A stretch of DNA of 64,000 nucleotides from Mycolicibacterium moriokaense (lineage in GTDB: Bacteria > Actinomycetota > Actinomycetes > Mycobacteriales > Mycobacteriaceae). A program made the position numbers and the translations under genes. The notes below the pieces were generated by a model, which saw only the letters and a list, made by a program, of their open reading frames with translations, did not search any database and was not told where the DNA came from. The DNA is taken from positions 124,001-188,000 of the forward strand of contig NZ_QJJU01000006.1 of the NCBI RefSeq assembly GCF_003201655.1, given 5' to 3'. Of this stretch, positions 40,422 through 49,899 are shown piece after piece (position 1 is the stretch's first letter; each line of letters begins with the position of its first letter).

Positions 40422-41641
40422 ACCCGCCACCGAATCGGCAGAGTGTCCAAACCCCGGAGTCCCAGATTCGTCGACCGCCACTGTGGGTGGCCGTCGGCCA
40501 GTTCGAGACCGTCGAGACGGGAAAGCAGTGTCTCGAAAGCGATTTGGCCCTCGATCCGGGCGAGCGGGCCCCCGAAGCAGAAGTGCGGACCCCAGCCGAA
40601 GCCCAGGTGCCGGTTGTCCTTGCGGGCCAGGTCGAGCACGTCGGGACTCTCGAAGCGTTCGGGGTCGCGGTTCGCCGCGCCGACAACGGCGATGACAGCC
40701 TGACCCGCTTCGATCGCCTGGCCGCCGACGACGGCGTTGTCAGGCGCGATCCGCGCGGTGAGTTGACTCGGACTCTCGTAGCGCACCAACTCCTCCACCG
40801 CGGTGGGCACCGCAGTGAGGTCGGCGCGCAGGTCCTCCAGAGCCGCCGGGTGGCGCAGCAGCGTCAACAGACCGTTCCCGATCAAGTTCGTCGTCGTTTC
40901 GAGCCCGGCCACCATCGCCATGATCGCGTTGGCCACAACCTCGTCGTCGCTGAGCCGATCACCGTCCATCCGAACTTGACTGAGCGCCCCGATCAGACCC
41001 TCGGTCGGCGCGCCGGACTGCCGCTTCAACTCCCGCCGGAAGTACGGGTCCATCTCCGACACGGCCCTCAACACGCCGTCGATGTTGTCCGGGTTGTGCT
41101 GGAAGTTGCCTAGCATCTGGCCAAAGTCCTGAGACCAGATTCTGAGTTGTTCGTGATCTTCGGCTGGCACGCCCAGCATTTCGGCCGTGACGATCGCCGG
41201 CAGCGGGTTGGCAAAGTCGTGCATCAGATCCATGTGGCCCTGCGCGACGACCCGGTCCACGAGATCGTTGGCGATATCGCGGATGTGGTCACGCATCCGT
41301 TCGACCCGGCGCGCCATGAACGCGGCCGCCGCCAGCCCGCGCACCCGTCCGTGTTGCGGCGGGTCCATGAAGATCACTTGCTTGACCATCACTTGCGCGA
41401 CCGGAGCGAGCCGGTGCATCCCGAGTTCGGTCAGTCGCTCTGGCGTTGGCGTGCGTTCCGCACGGAATCGCGTGAGCACGTGCTCGACGTCGTCGTAACG
41501 GGTGACCACCCACGCGCCGAGGAAGCGGTCCCACAGCACCGGCGACTCGTGCCGCAGCCGTGCGTACAACGGGTACGGGTCCGCGAGAACCTCAGGGTCG
41601 AGCAGATGGAACAGGCTCAGCGGCCTCGTGGGCGTCGTCAT
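40418..41641 (-). CDS. Cytochrome P450 within the NRPS operon
   Basis: The 407-residue enzyme has the I-helix AGLETTTNLIGNG, the ExxR helix (EELVRYES region precedes the K-helix) and the heme loop FGWGPHFCFGG with the Cys ligand. It is flanked by the A-T gene (4-base overlap) and the C-A-T-TE gene (4-base overlap). P450s in this position commonly hydroxylate a carrier-bound amino acid or the finished peptide. Beta-hydroxylation of the residue loaded by the A-T protein is a reasonable guess. The ATG at 41641 was chosen over the frame start at 41668 for the overlap. Confidence 0.92.
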   Translation of the reverse strand: MTTPTRPLSLFHLLDPEVLADPYPLYARLRHESPVLWDRFLGAWVVTRYDDVEHVLTRFRAERTPTPERLTELGMHRLAPVAQVMVKQVIFMDPPQHGRVRGLAAAAFMARRVERMRDHIRDIANDLVDRVVAQGHMDLMHDFANPLPAIVTAEMLGVPAEDHEQLRIWSQDFGQMLGNFQHNPDNIDGVLRAVSEMDPYFRRELKRQSGAPTEGLIGALSQVRMDGDRLSDDEVVANAIMAMVAGLETTTNLIGNGLLTLLRHPAALEDLRADLTAVPTAVEELVRYESPSQLTARIAPDNAVVGGQAIEAGQAVIAVVGAANRDPERFESPDVLDLARKDNRHLGFGWGPHFCFGGPLARIEGQIAFETLLSRLDGLELADGHPQWRSTNLGLRGLDTLPIRWRV

Positions 41642-43491
41642 TCCGTATGAGAACCGCCGCCGTCGCACGCGTCGAGACTCGTTGCGGCCTGCAGCAATTC
41701 GTCGGCGCTCATCTTCTCGATATCTGCCATGAGCAACCGTTCGACCTCGACGGCCATCTCGGCCACGGTCGGATTCTCGAACACCGATCGAAGGGGAACT
41801 TCGATACCGAATCGTTCACCGACGCGAATCGACAGTTGCGCACCCAGCAGCGAGTGCCCGCCGAGGGTGAAGAAGTCCTCGTCGATGCCGATCGTCGGAA
41901 GCCACAGCACATCGGCCGCGATGTCGGACAGCGAGCGCTCGACGTCGTTGCGCGGAACCGTCAGGTTGGCGCGACCAGCGAGCTGAGATCCGCGCTCGCG
42001 CAGCATCTTCCGATCAACTTTGCCGTTGGCGGTGGTTGGCAGCTCCGCCAGCACGGTGCAGTCGGCGGGCACCATGTGGGCAGGCAGTCGCTGGCACAGG
42101 TACTGATGCAACTCGGCGGTTCCTGGCGGACGCCCGGGCTTGCCGACCACGTACGCGCTGAGGTGCCGCGCGCCGTTGTTGCCCACCGCGACCACAGCAC
42201 TGGCACTCACCCGCGGGTGCTGATCGAGCACAGCGATGATCTCGTCGAGTTCAATGCGCACCCCGCGGATCTTGACCTGGTCGTCGAGTCGACCCAAGTA
42301 GACCAGTTCGCCGTCGGCGGTCATTCGCACTAAATCACCAGTGCGATAACAGCGCTGGCCTACGGAGTTGACAAAGAACTTGGCGCTGTTGAGGTCGCGG
42401 TGGCCGAGGTAACCCCTGGCCACAGAGATCCCGCCGACGATGAGTTCGCCCGGGGTGTTGGGCGGCACCGGCTGGCCGTCCGCGTCGATGACAGTCAGGT
42501 CCACGCCGGGTATCGCCGATCCGAGGGTGGGCAGTTCTGCGTTTCCGCACGCGGGGTCCGCCGGCTCGACGCTGCCCGAAGTCGACACCACCGCAGCCTC
42601 CGAGAGGCCGTAATTGTTGACCAAGCGGAAGGGCAAGCCTGGCCGGGGGTGCGTGTGCAGCACGTCGCCACCGGTGAGAATGACCCGCAGAGGAGCGCTC
42701 GCCGGCCAATCGAGCGCGATCAATGCCTCGCACAGCGGTGTCGGCACGAACGTCGTCGTGATGCCCTCGGACAGCAGCCAGTCACGCAACGCGATCGGAT
42801 CGGTCTTCACCGCTTCGGGGGGCACATGCAGCGAAGCGCCCGCCGCCAGCGTCGGCCAGATCTCCCAGACTGACGCGTCGAAGCCGGGGCTGGAGATCAG
42901 GGCACATCGGTCAGCCTCGGTGATATCGAACGCATCGGTGTGCCAATCGATGAGATTCGTGACTGCGGCGTGCTCGATCACCAGGCCTTTCGGCTGACCG
43001 GTCGAGCCGGAGGTGTACACGACGTACGCCGAGTCGCCGGGGTCGAGCGCCACCGGTTCCACGGGAACCAGCACGGGGTTTTCGGTCGGTTCGACCCAGT
43101 GCGGCGCCTCGATGCGAGCGGCAACCTCGGGCGTCGTCACGACGGTCTTGGCGCCCGAGTCGAGCAGCATGAAGGCGAGCCGGTCATCCGGATAGCTCGG
43201 GTCCAAGGCCACGTAGCAGCCACCAGCAGCCAAGATGCCCAGCGCGCCGACAACGAGTTCCTGCGACCGGGGAAGGCACAACCCGACGGCATCACCGCGG
43301 CTGACGCCCGATTCGCGCAGCTCAGCGGCCACCGCCAGGGCCCGCAACCATAACTCGCCATACGAAAGTTGCCGATCACGAGACGCCACGGCAAGCGCAG
43401 ATGGCTGGTCATGGGCGGCTATCGCCACCCGAGCGACCATGCCGGAAACGGTTTCATACACGCCGTTGGGGTCGCCAGCAATCAAAGTCAT
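41638..43491 (-). CDS. NRPS loading module, A-T
   Basis: The 617-residue protein has an adenylation domain (about 10-520) with VVYTSGSTGQPKGLVIEH, PGFDASVWEIWPTL, YRTGDLV and TANGKVDRK, then a carrier domain with DFFTLGGHSLLGA (Ser for phosphopantetheine) and a short tail. Aligned by eye to GrsA, the pocket reads D-A-W-F-L-G-N-V-V-K, which I recall as a leucine code. There is no condensation domain, so it starts the assembly line. The ATG at 43491 was preferred over upstream frame starts. No MbtH-type helper gene is in the window. Confidence 0.9.
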   Translation of the reverse strand: MTLIAGDPNGVYETVSGMVARVAIAAHDQPSALAVASRDRQLSYGELWLRALAVAAELRESGVSRGDAVGLCLPRSQELVVGALGILAAGGCYVALDPSYPDDRLAFMLLDSGAKTVVTTPEVAARIEAPHWVEPTENPVLVPVEPVALDPGDSAYVVYTSGSTGQPKGLVIEHAAVTNLIDWHTDAFDITEADRCALISSPGFDASVWEIWPTLAAGASLHVPPEAVKTDPIALRDWLLSEGITTTFVPTPLCEALIALDWPASAPLRVILTGGDVLHTHPRPGLPFRLVNNYGLSEAAVVSTSGSVEPADPACGNAELPTLGSAIPGVDLTVIDADGQPVPPNTPGELIVGGISVARGYLGHRDLNSAKFFVNSVGQRCYRTGDLVRMTADGELVYLGRLDDQVKIRGVRIELDEIIAVLDQHPRVSASAVVAVGNNGARHLSAYVVGKPGRPPGTAELHQYLCQRLPAHMVPADCTVLAELPTTANGKVDRKMLRERGSQLAGRANLTVPRNDVERSLSDIAADVLWLPTIGIDEDFFTLGGHSLLGAQLSIRVGERFGIEVPLRSVFENPTVAEMAVEVERLLMADIEKMSADELLQAATSLDACDGGGSHTE

Positions 43492-44371
43492 CCACGCACC
43501 TCCCTCACCGCACTCCCCGCTGGGCGGTCGCTCATCTCCAGCAAACATCCAACCATTCGACGGGTCACAGGACAACCGATCCACAATTTAAACACGAATA
43601 CGGGCGCATTGAGTTCATCTGAGTCGCGTCTTCGCAAATTATCGTTACCGTCAGGAGTCGCCCATCTCGGCAACCGCGGGTCACGGGGACCCCCTCCGGA
43701 AGACCGACTACTCCATCAAGCCGTGGCGACCACGCCCATCGCGGTGCGCGCAGGCGACCGCAGGCACCCCTTGCTCAGACCATCCGATCCGGGCTGGGCT
43801 AGCCCTGAAAGCTCGTCGGCGTCACTCACCAAAGCCGCTGACCGCAGTGGTTTTCCGGGGCAGCCGAACAGCTAGCGGCGAGCTCGCCGCAGCGTCGATC
43901 CGCCGCCGTAGACGCGCCTCGCGGGGTGGTCGTCGCGGTCCGCAAATAGGTCGTCATAGCGACGATTACTGTTATTGACAACGGCGCTTATTCAGTCGTC
44001 GAATGCCGCTTCTAGAGAAGCCACGCGAGTGCTTCCCAGCGAACACAGTTTACGCTCGAGACACGCCGCGGGCGCCTTGCCAGGGACTTTGCCGCGGGGG
44101 CACTGCCGCATTCGGCGCTGCGCCAGGCGTCAGCAACGACACTGTGGACAACTCAGCGGCGTCGGGAGTTCTTCCATGTGAACGTCGACGACGATGGCGT
44201 CAATTACGTCGATCAGCGGCGTCCTCGCAATTGACCGTTGAGTATGGAGACACCCCGCCCGTCGGCTGAAGGTCGTGGCAGACGGCGGTACCGGCTCCAT
44301 CTGGACCGGTCCGCCGGCCGACGACAGCGGGCCCCATCGCGTTGGAGGGAGCCCGCTGGCCCGAGAACGGG
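43492..44371. other. Large intergenic region upstream of the NRPS operon
   Basis: About 880 bases without a gene I can support; the open frames here are Arg/Ser-rich shadows. The left end must hold the NRPS operon promoter. I see no clear operator palindrome or terminator. Confidence 0.4.
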
Positions 44372-45364
44372 CTACTTCTCTGCGTCTTTCGGTCCGGTGG
44401 TGGCGTCGGCCGTGTTGCCCTCATTGGTTGTCGAGTTTGCAGTGCTGTTCTCTGTACTCATCAACTTGGCGGTCGTTTTCACAACTGAAGTCGTCGTGTC
44501 CTGCGGGCCAGTTCCCGCAGTGGTCTTCGATACGGTGCGGCTTGCTCCGGCTGTAAGTGCTTGGCGCTCAACAGCAGACGGGAAGATCGCGTCCGCGATC
44601 TTCTGGCGGCCGTTGAGGATGGATGTGACGATGCTCGGAGTCCTGGTACGCACCGGTGGCTCGCTGATCTTCGCCTCAGGTTGGGGCGAGTTGAACTTCA
44701 GGTCGGGCACACCGATGGTCGTCTGCTCGATCGTGCCGGCGATTCTTACAGCGCCAAGGGCCGCCGCGTTGACGACCGCCGCCGGGTTGAGGGTGAGCGC
44801 TGCGGCTCCAATATCCATGACTGCGCGTGCGCCCGCCACGCCCGTTTGGACGACGGCGTTGATCGTTGACACGGCGACGCCCAAACCGGCGTCGATGGTC
44901 GCAGGGATCAGCCGCACCGCGGTGACTACTCCGTCCACGACAACGTTTTGGATTATCCCAATGAGGCCGCTGCCTGGGCGTTCCATCACTGTCGGAGTTG
45001 TTCCTACGGCGGCCAGTTTGGGTGAAGCACTGAACGCGGTTACTTCTCGAATCACACCGCCGCCACCGAGTGTTCGGCTCACGTTCAGCACGAACGCCCG
45101 CGCGATCGGGAAGGTGGCCACCCTGGCGGCTTGCGTAAGCGCGTCACTGGTGGTTTGTCCCACCAGTCGCGCGCCCGCTTCAATAGGGTTTACCTGGATG
45201 GCAATGGGGTCTACCTGGATGACCTGAGTAGACAAAGTCAGGCGAATGTCGGATGTGGGCATCTGGATATCCGGCGGTGGCGCAGCGATTGGAGTGACGG
45301 CTATTGTGCCGGCTCCGACGAGAACAATTCCCGCAGCAAGCGGGGAACGAATTGCTGCATGCAT
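44372..45364 (-). CDS. Exported mycobacterial protein of unknown function
   Basis: The 330-residue protein has an N-terminal signal peptide (SPLAAGIVLVGAGTIAVTPI, cleavage likely after APP) and then alternating polar and hydrophobic helices: VVDGVVTAVRLIPATIDAGL, VAGARAVMDIGAAAL and NPAAVVNAAALGAVRIAGTI. The C-terminal 80 residues are Thr/Ser-rich and probably disordered (GPQDTTTSVVKTTAKL). This pattern occurs in mycobacterial surface proteins that I cannot name. The opposite-strand frame covering the same bases is a shadow, since only this strand gives a signal peptide. Confidence 0.72.
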   Translation of the reverse strand: MHAAIRSPLAAGIVLVGAGTIAVTPIAAPPPDIQMPTSDIRLTLSTQVIQVDPIAIQVNPIEAGARLVGQTTSDALTQAARVATFPIARAFVLNVSRTLGGGGVIREVTAFSASPKLAAVGTTPTVMERPGSGLIGIIQNVVVDGVVTAVRLIPATIDAGLGVAVSTINAVVQTGVAGARAVMDIGAAALTLNPAAVVNAAALGAVRIAGTIEQTTIGVPDLKFNSPQPEAKISEPPVRTRTPSIVTSILNGRQKIADAIFPSAVERQALTAGASRTVSKTTAGTGPQDTTTSVVKTTAKLMSTENSTANSTTNEGNTADATTGPKDAEK

Positions 45365-45825
45365 GGTGACCCCTTAGGCGGTGCTGACAGAGACAAGCCG
45401 GACGGTACGCGCCAAGAACTCGCTGCAGACGGTGATTCAGCTAAAATTATCTAATCCGTCAATATGGAATGAAACACTCTCCACCCATAGGGGCATTCAG
45501 CGATACCGCAGGTAGAGTAGATCTATGCACAAATGTGTAAATCTGGCGAATTTCTAACGTGTCGTCGTCAGCAATCGAAAGTCGCGCGTCATAAATGGGT
45601 TCCAAGATGAGCCATCTCCGTGTATTAAATAGCTGCAACTTCACGACCACACGGATCTCGCAGGCTTCCGCGCGCATATAAGCCGACGAACCTTTTCGCG
45701 ACCGCGACGTTCCGATAGGGCTCGTTAGAAGGCCTGCTTGCGCCCTTGAAGCCCGCAGGTGCGGGCGGCGCCATTAGCGCACAGTCGCACCAGTTACCTA
45801 CCGACCGCTTTTGCCAACGGTCTAC
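45365..45825. other. AT-richer intergenic region
   Basis: No supported gene. A 72-codon leftward frame (45459-45677) lacks a ribosome site and has atypical codon use. The promoter of the exported protein should lie at the left end. Confidence 0.4.
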
Positions 45826-46158
45826 TCAGAGCCCGCCACACTCCGCTGGGCCGCTGAAGATCGTGGCCCACGGAGGGCAGTACGCCGGCGGCGTCCATGG
45901 TGCAGGCGGAGACGTCTGCTGCAACGGGAACATGTTGGGCGGCTTTCCCGGGCCGGGATCTCCCCCGACCGCATTTCCGTCGGGGCCGAAGTACCAGTCC
46001 TGGCAGACACTCAAGCCGCCGGGGAGCTGCGCAAGTTGTTGCATCAATTCCGGGCGGAGGGGCGGCTTGCCCGGGCACCATTGATCGCCGCCTATCGGGA
46101 TTGCCTGGGCAGCACCAGCACCAAGACTCAAACCGGCCAGACCCAGTCCGCCGGACAT
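45826..46158 (-). CDS. Small secreted proline- and cysteine-rich protein
   Basis: The 110-residue protein has a signal peptide (MSGGLGLAGLSLGAGAAQA, cut before IPIGG). The mature protein is rich in Pro, Gly and Trp: WCPGKPPLRPELMQQL, VCQDWYFGPDGNAVGG and AYCPPWATIFSGPAECG, with four cysteines. Similar small exported proteins are frequent in mycobacteria; function unknown. The start could be further upstream. It is divergent from the RiPP-like gene, with only 73 bases between, including a GCTCTC/GAGAGC inverted repeat at 46177-46192. Confidence 0.68.
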   Translation of the reverse strand: MSGGLGLAGLSLGAGAAQAIPIGGDQWCPGKPPLRPELMQQLAQLPGGLSVCQDWYFGPDGNAVGGDPGPGKPPNMFPLQQTSPPAPWTPPAYCPPWATIFSGPAECGGL

Positions 46159-46231
46159 CCAAGCGCAACGTCCGATGCTCTCCCGTGAGAGCGACCAACC
46201 AGGGGCCGCGACCACACAAACAGGAGAGAGC

Positions 46232-46477
46232 ATGAAGACCAACCGCAACAAGCTGGCCCTGCGCAGGCAGAGCATCCGGACGCTGACCGACAGCGAGCTG
46301 CGCATCGCGCATGGCGGCGGCACCAGCGCGGCCCCGGCCCCCGGCACGGACAAGCAGACGATCGGCTCGGGTACGTCGGTGATCCACGCGTCGTCAGGTA
46401 CGTCGGTGATCAACCCGTCGGGAGGCAATGTCCTCAACCCGTCGGGAGGCCGTGTTCTCAACCCGTCGGGAGGCTAA
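46232..46477 (+). CDS. Putative RiPP precursor with repetitive core
   Basis: The 81-residue peptide starts at an ATG with AGGAGAG upstream. The first part resembles a lanthipeptide-type leader: NKLALRRQSIRTLTDSEL followed by RIAHGGG, where LTDSEL and a Gly-Gly-type cleavage site are the hallmarks. The remainder is Ser/Thr/Gly/Asn-rich and ends in a degenerate 8-9 residue repeat: GTSVIHASS, GTSVINPSG, GNVLNPSG, GRVLNPSG. No cysteine is present, so lanthionine is impossible; dehydration, cyclisation or another Asn/Ser/Pro modification would be needed. No modifying enzyme is visible nearby. A strong terminator follows. Confidence 0.65.
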   Translation: MKTNRNKLALRRQSIRTLTDSELRIAHGGGTSAAPAPGTDKQTIGSGTSVIHASSGTSVINPSGGNVLNPSGGRVLNPSGG

Positions 46478-46489
46478 GCCCCACACACA

Positions 46490-46523
46490 CCACCGCCCCA
46501 CGGCTGACGTCGTGGGGCGGTGG
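46490..46523. terminator. Strong terminator, probably bidirectional
   Basis: CCACCGCCCCACG pairs with CGTGGGGCGGTGG over 13 bases with an 8-base loop. It is 13 bases after the RiPP-like stop codon and 28 bases beyond the end of the convergent 43-residue peptide gene, so it can stop both transcripts. Confidence 0.88.
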
Positions 46524-46550
46524 TCCTGCATCAGCCACTTTGCGCAGACG

Positions 46551-46682
46551 CTATTCCCGACCACTGTTTAGTGGATTGAACGCCGGTGCCGTTCGCAGTG
46601 CCTCCACGGGGAGGAGCTGGTCTGCTAGGGCTCGCCAATCAATGGCATCGTTCTCGGGGGCGTGACGCGTGGCCTCGGACAT
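46551..46682 (-). CDS. 43-residue peptide with strong ribosome site
   Basis: An ATG at 46682 is preceded by AAGGAG at optimal spacing. It opens a 43-codon frame: MSEATRHAPENDAIDWRALA, DQLLPVEALRTAP, then AFNPLNSGRE and stop. The first half is acidic and probably helical, and the tail is Pro/Asn/Ser-rich. It converges on the RiPP-like gene across a shared terminator. The tail motif NPLNSG is loosely like the VLNPSGG repeats of that peptide, which may be chance. It could be a second small precursor or a regulatory peptide; function unknown. Confidence 0.55.
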   Translation of the reverse strand: MSEATRHAPENDAIDWRALADQLLPVEALRTAPAFNPLNSGRE

Positions 46683-46831
46683 TGTCGAACTCCTTCGCTT
46701 GGTCCTAGGCAATAGTCGCGGCCAAGCGGTGGTTCCGTAATCGCTGACAAGCCAGATTCCACTCTCAAGAGGAAAGAGTTTCCTATCCGCCAGGTAAGGG
46801 GATCAGAGGCGTTGTGCCACAGTCGATACCC

Positions 46832-48572
<1,741 letters not shown>

Positions 48573-48669
48573 CCAGGTCCGCCCTTCGGTTGCTGCGCTG
48601 TCGACGCACACGAGTGGCCAAATACTTACGCTGCGGGCGTTTCTTTTGGATTATCAATTGTTAAATCTG

Positions 48670-48688
48670 GATTTCGGATCGGAATTAC
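48670..48688 (-). promoter_or_regulatory. GlnR-like box, copy 1
   Basis: On the amt strand the site reads GTAATTCCGATCCGAAATC. In the register ATTCC-N6-AAATC it fits the actinobacterial GlnR pattern gTnAc-N6-GaAAc. It shares 14 of 19 positions with the second copy further upstream. Confidence 0.5.
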
Positions 48689-48726
48689 GCACGGCGTTCT
48701 TTCAGGTGATTCAATGGCAATTCGCA

Positions 48727-48745
48727 GATTCCGTTCCGTAATTAC
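48727..48745 (-). promoter_or_regulatory. GlnR-like box, copy 2
   Basis: On the amt strand the site reads GTAATTACGGAACGGAATC, that is ATTAC-N6-GAATC, a closer match to the GlnR half-site pair than copy 1. The two copies lie 57 bases apart. Confidence 0.5.
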
Positions 48746-48963
48746 ACAGGAGATTCGCTGTTCCAGCCCTGCCGGTTGGGCCTTGCTGTCGAGATGTCGA
48801 TGAAATAGCTTGCTGCCCATGTCTTTTCGTGCGTGAGCTTGAGTCCGGGCGAGTAGCTGTCAATTGTGGTGATCTCGGGAATTAGACACTTGAAAATTGG
48901 GGTCCGGGCGGACGACAATTAAGCCGTCGACGCATGTGCCTTTCATCGGCCGCAGGAGTCGTC

Positions 48964-49581
48964 ATGCACACCTTTTCGCTTCGTTTCCGAAGTCGGTGGA
49001 TTTCGCGCGCCTTTGGTCGCAATCCGCTACTTCGCTGGACCGATCGGACCGAGGCGTGCGTGATCGTGTTCGCGATGCTGGTGGCGCTGGCCGCGGCTCC
49101 GGTCTGCGCTGCGGCTGGCGCGGCCGTCTACAGATCGCACGCCCGGCTCTACGCGGAGCAGTCCCTGGCACGCCACTCCGTGACGGCGACGGTGGTCGAA
49201 GTGCGCCCGCGCCCGCGTCAGCCGCACTCAACCGGCGTTACCGCCCTCGCGATGTGGCTGGTCGCCGCGGACGGCGCCAGGGGCGGCGAAGTTCAGGTCG
49301 CCCACACCGGTTGGGTGAACAGAGATCGCGGGACCAGCGCCGGTGACCACATCGATGTCTGGGTCGATGACGCAGGGACACCGGTCGTCGCGCCGACACC
49401 GCCGTCTCAGGCCGGGTTGGACGCGGTCGGCTTCGGTGCGGGAATCTGGCTTGTTGCAGCGCTCGGACTAACTGCTGCGGTCGGTATGGTGCGCTCGCCG
49501 CTCAACCGCATCCGCCGGGTGCAATGGGAACGCGATATCAAAGGCTTCACTGATGGCCAGAGAAGCAACCGGCCGCACTAA
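48964..49581 (+). CDS. Rv1733c-like membrane protein
   Basis: The 205-residue protein has a basic N-terminus, one transmembrane helix at about 35-60 (ACVIVFAMLVALAAAPVCAA), an extracytoplasmic domain (ATVVEVRPRPRQPHSTGVTA, GDHIDVWVDDAGTPVVAPTP) and a second helix (AVGFGAGIWLVAALGLTAAV). This organisation is that of the mycobacterial Rv1733c family, whose M. tuberculosis member is hypoxia-induced. The ATG at 48964 was chosen over 48934. The end overlaps the convergent small gene. Confidence 0.78.
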   Translation: MHTFSLRFRSRWISRAFGRNPLLRWTDRTEACVIVFAMLVALAAAPVCAAAGAAVYRSHARLYAEQSLARHSVTATVVEVRPRPRQPHSTGVTALAMWLVAADGARGGEVQVAHTGWVNRDRGTSAGDHIDVWVDDAGTPVVAPTPPSQAGLDAVGFGAGIWLVAALGLTAAVGMVRSPLNRIRRVQWERDIKGFTDGQRSNRPH

Positions 49582-49880
49582 GTGGCCGGCGTTGTCGTCT
49601 CGGGCAGAATTCCCGCGACCCGGCACTGAGCCTGAACCGCTTCAGCGTGGGCGTCGTGCTGGACGTAGGAGGCGTGACACCAGTCGCGTGCTGCCGCACC
49701 ACATGCGTGCTCGACCCCGCCGCCCATCGAGCTTGCCATTGCGACGGTCACGCAGGTCTGGCCGGATCGAACAGAGCTCGAAGACTGGCCCGTCGTCTCC
49801 CATACCGTCGCGCCCACGGCAATCGCGACGAAGGAAATGGCGCCAACTACCCATATGGCGCGGCGCTCGCGGGGCGTCAG
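49578..49880 (-). CDS. Small membrane-anchored cysteine-rich protein, start uncertain
   Basis: The frame encodes about 100 residues: TPRERRAIWVVGAISFVAIA (cytoplasmic basic end and transmembrane helix), then a soluble part with four cysteines (QTCVTVAMAS, HACGAAARDWCH, QAQCRVAG). Coding-type sequence extends upstream of the first GTG (49817), which lies inside the helix, and no ATG, GTG or TTG exists before an in-frame stop. Translation may begin at the CTG at 49880 or use another rare start. It follows the MmpL gene by about 20 bases and could be its accessory protein. Confidence 0.5.
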   Translation of the reverse strand: MTPRERRAIWVVGAISFVAIAVGATVWETTGQSSSSVRSGQTCVTVAMASSMGGGVEHACGAAARDWCHASYVQHDAHAEAVQAQCRVAGILPETTTPAT

Positions 49881-49899
49881 AGGGTCGGTCGGTGGGGTC

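Larger units (their letters stand above)
48573..48963. other. Divergent promoter region between amt and an Rv1733c-like gene
   Basis: AT-richer than its surroundings. It holds two GlnR-like boxes (48670-48688 and 48727-48745) on the amt side; a weak DosR-like match at 48897-48918 is not convincing. Confidence 0.5.

Noticed and set aside
44238..45227. Long rightward open frame (329 codons)
   Set aside because: It mirrors the leftward exported-protein gene. The leftward frame has a signal peptide and protein-like sequence; the rightward frame has Ser/Thr/Ala-biased shadow composition.
45459..45677. 72-codon leftward frame
   Set aside because: No ribosome site and poor codon character in an AT-rich intergenic region.
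48897..48918. DosR-box-like sequence before the Rv1733c-like gene
   Set aside because: The first half matches (TTGGGGTCC) but the second half is poor and the centre is two bases too long; not enough to call hypoxia control.
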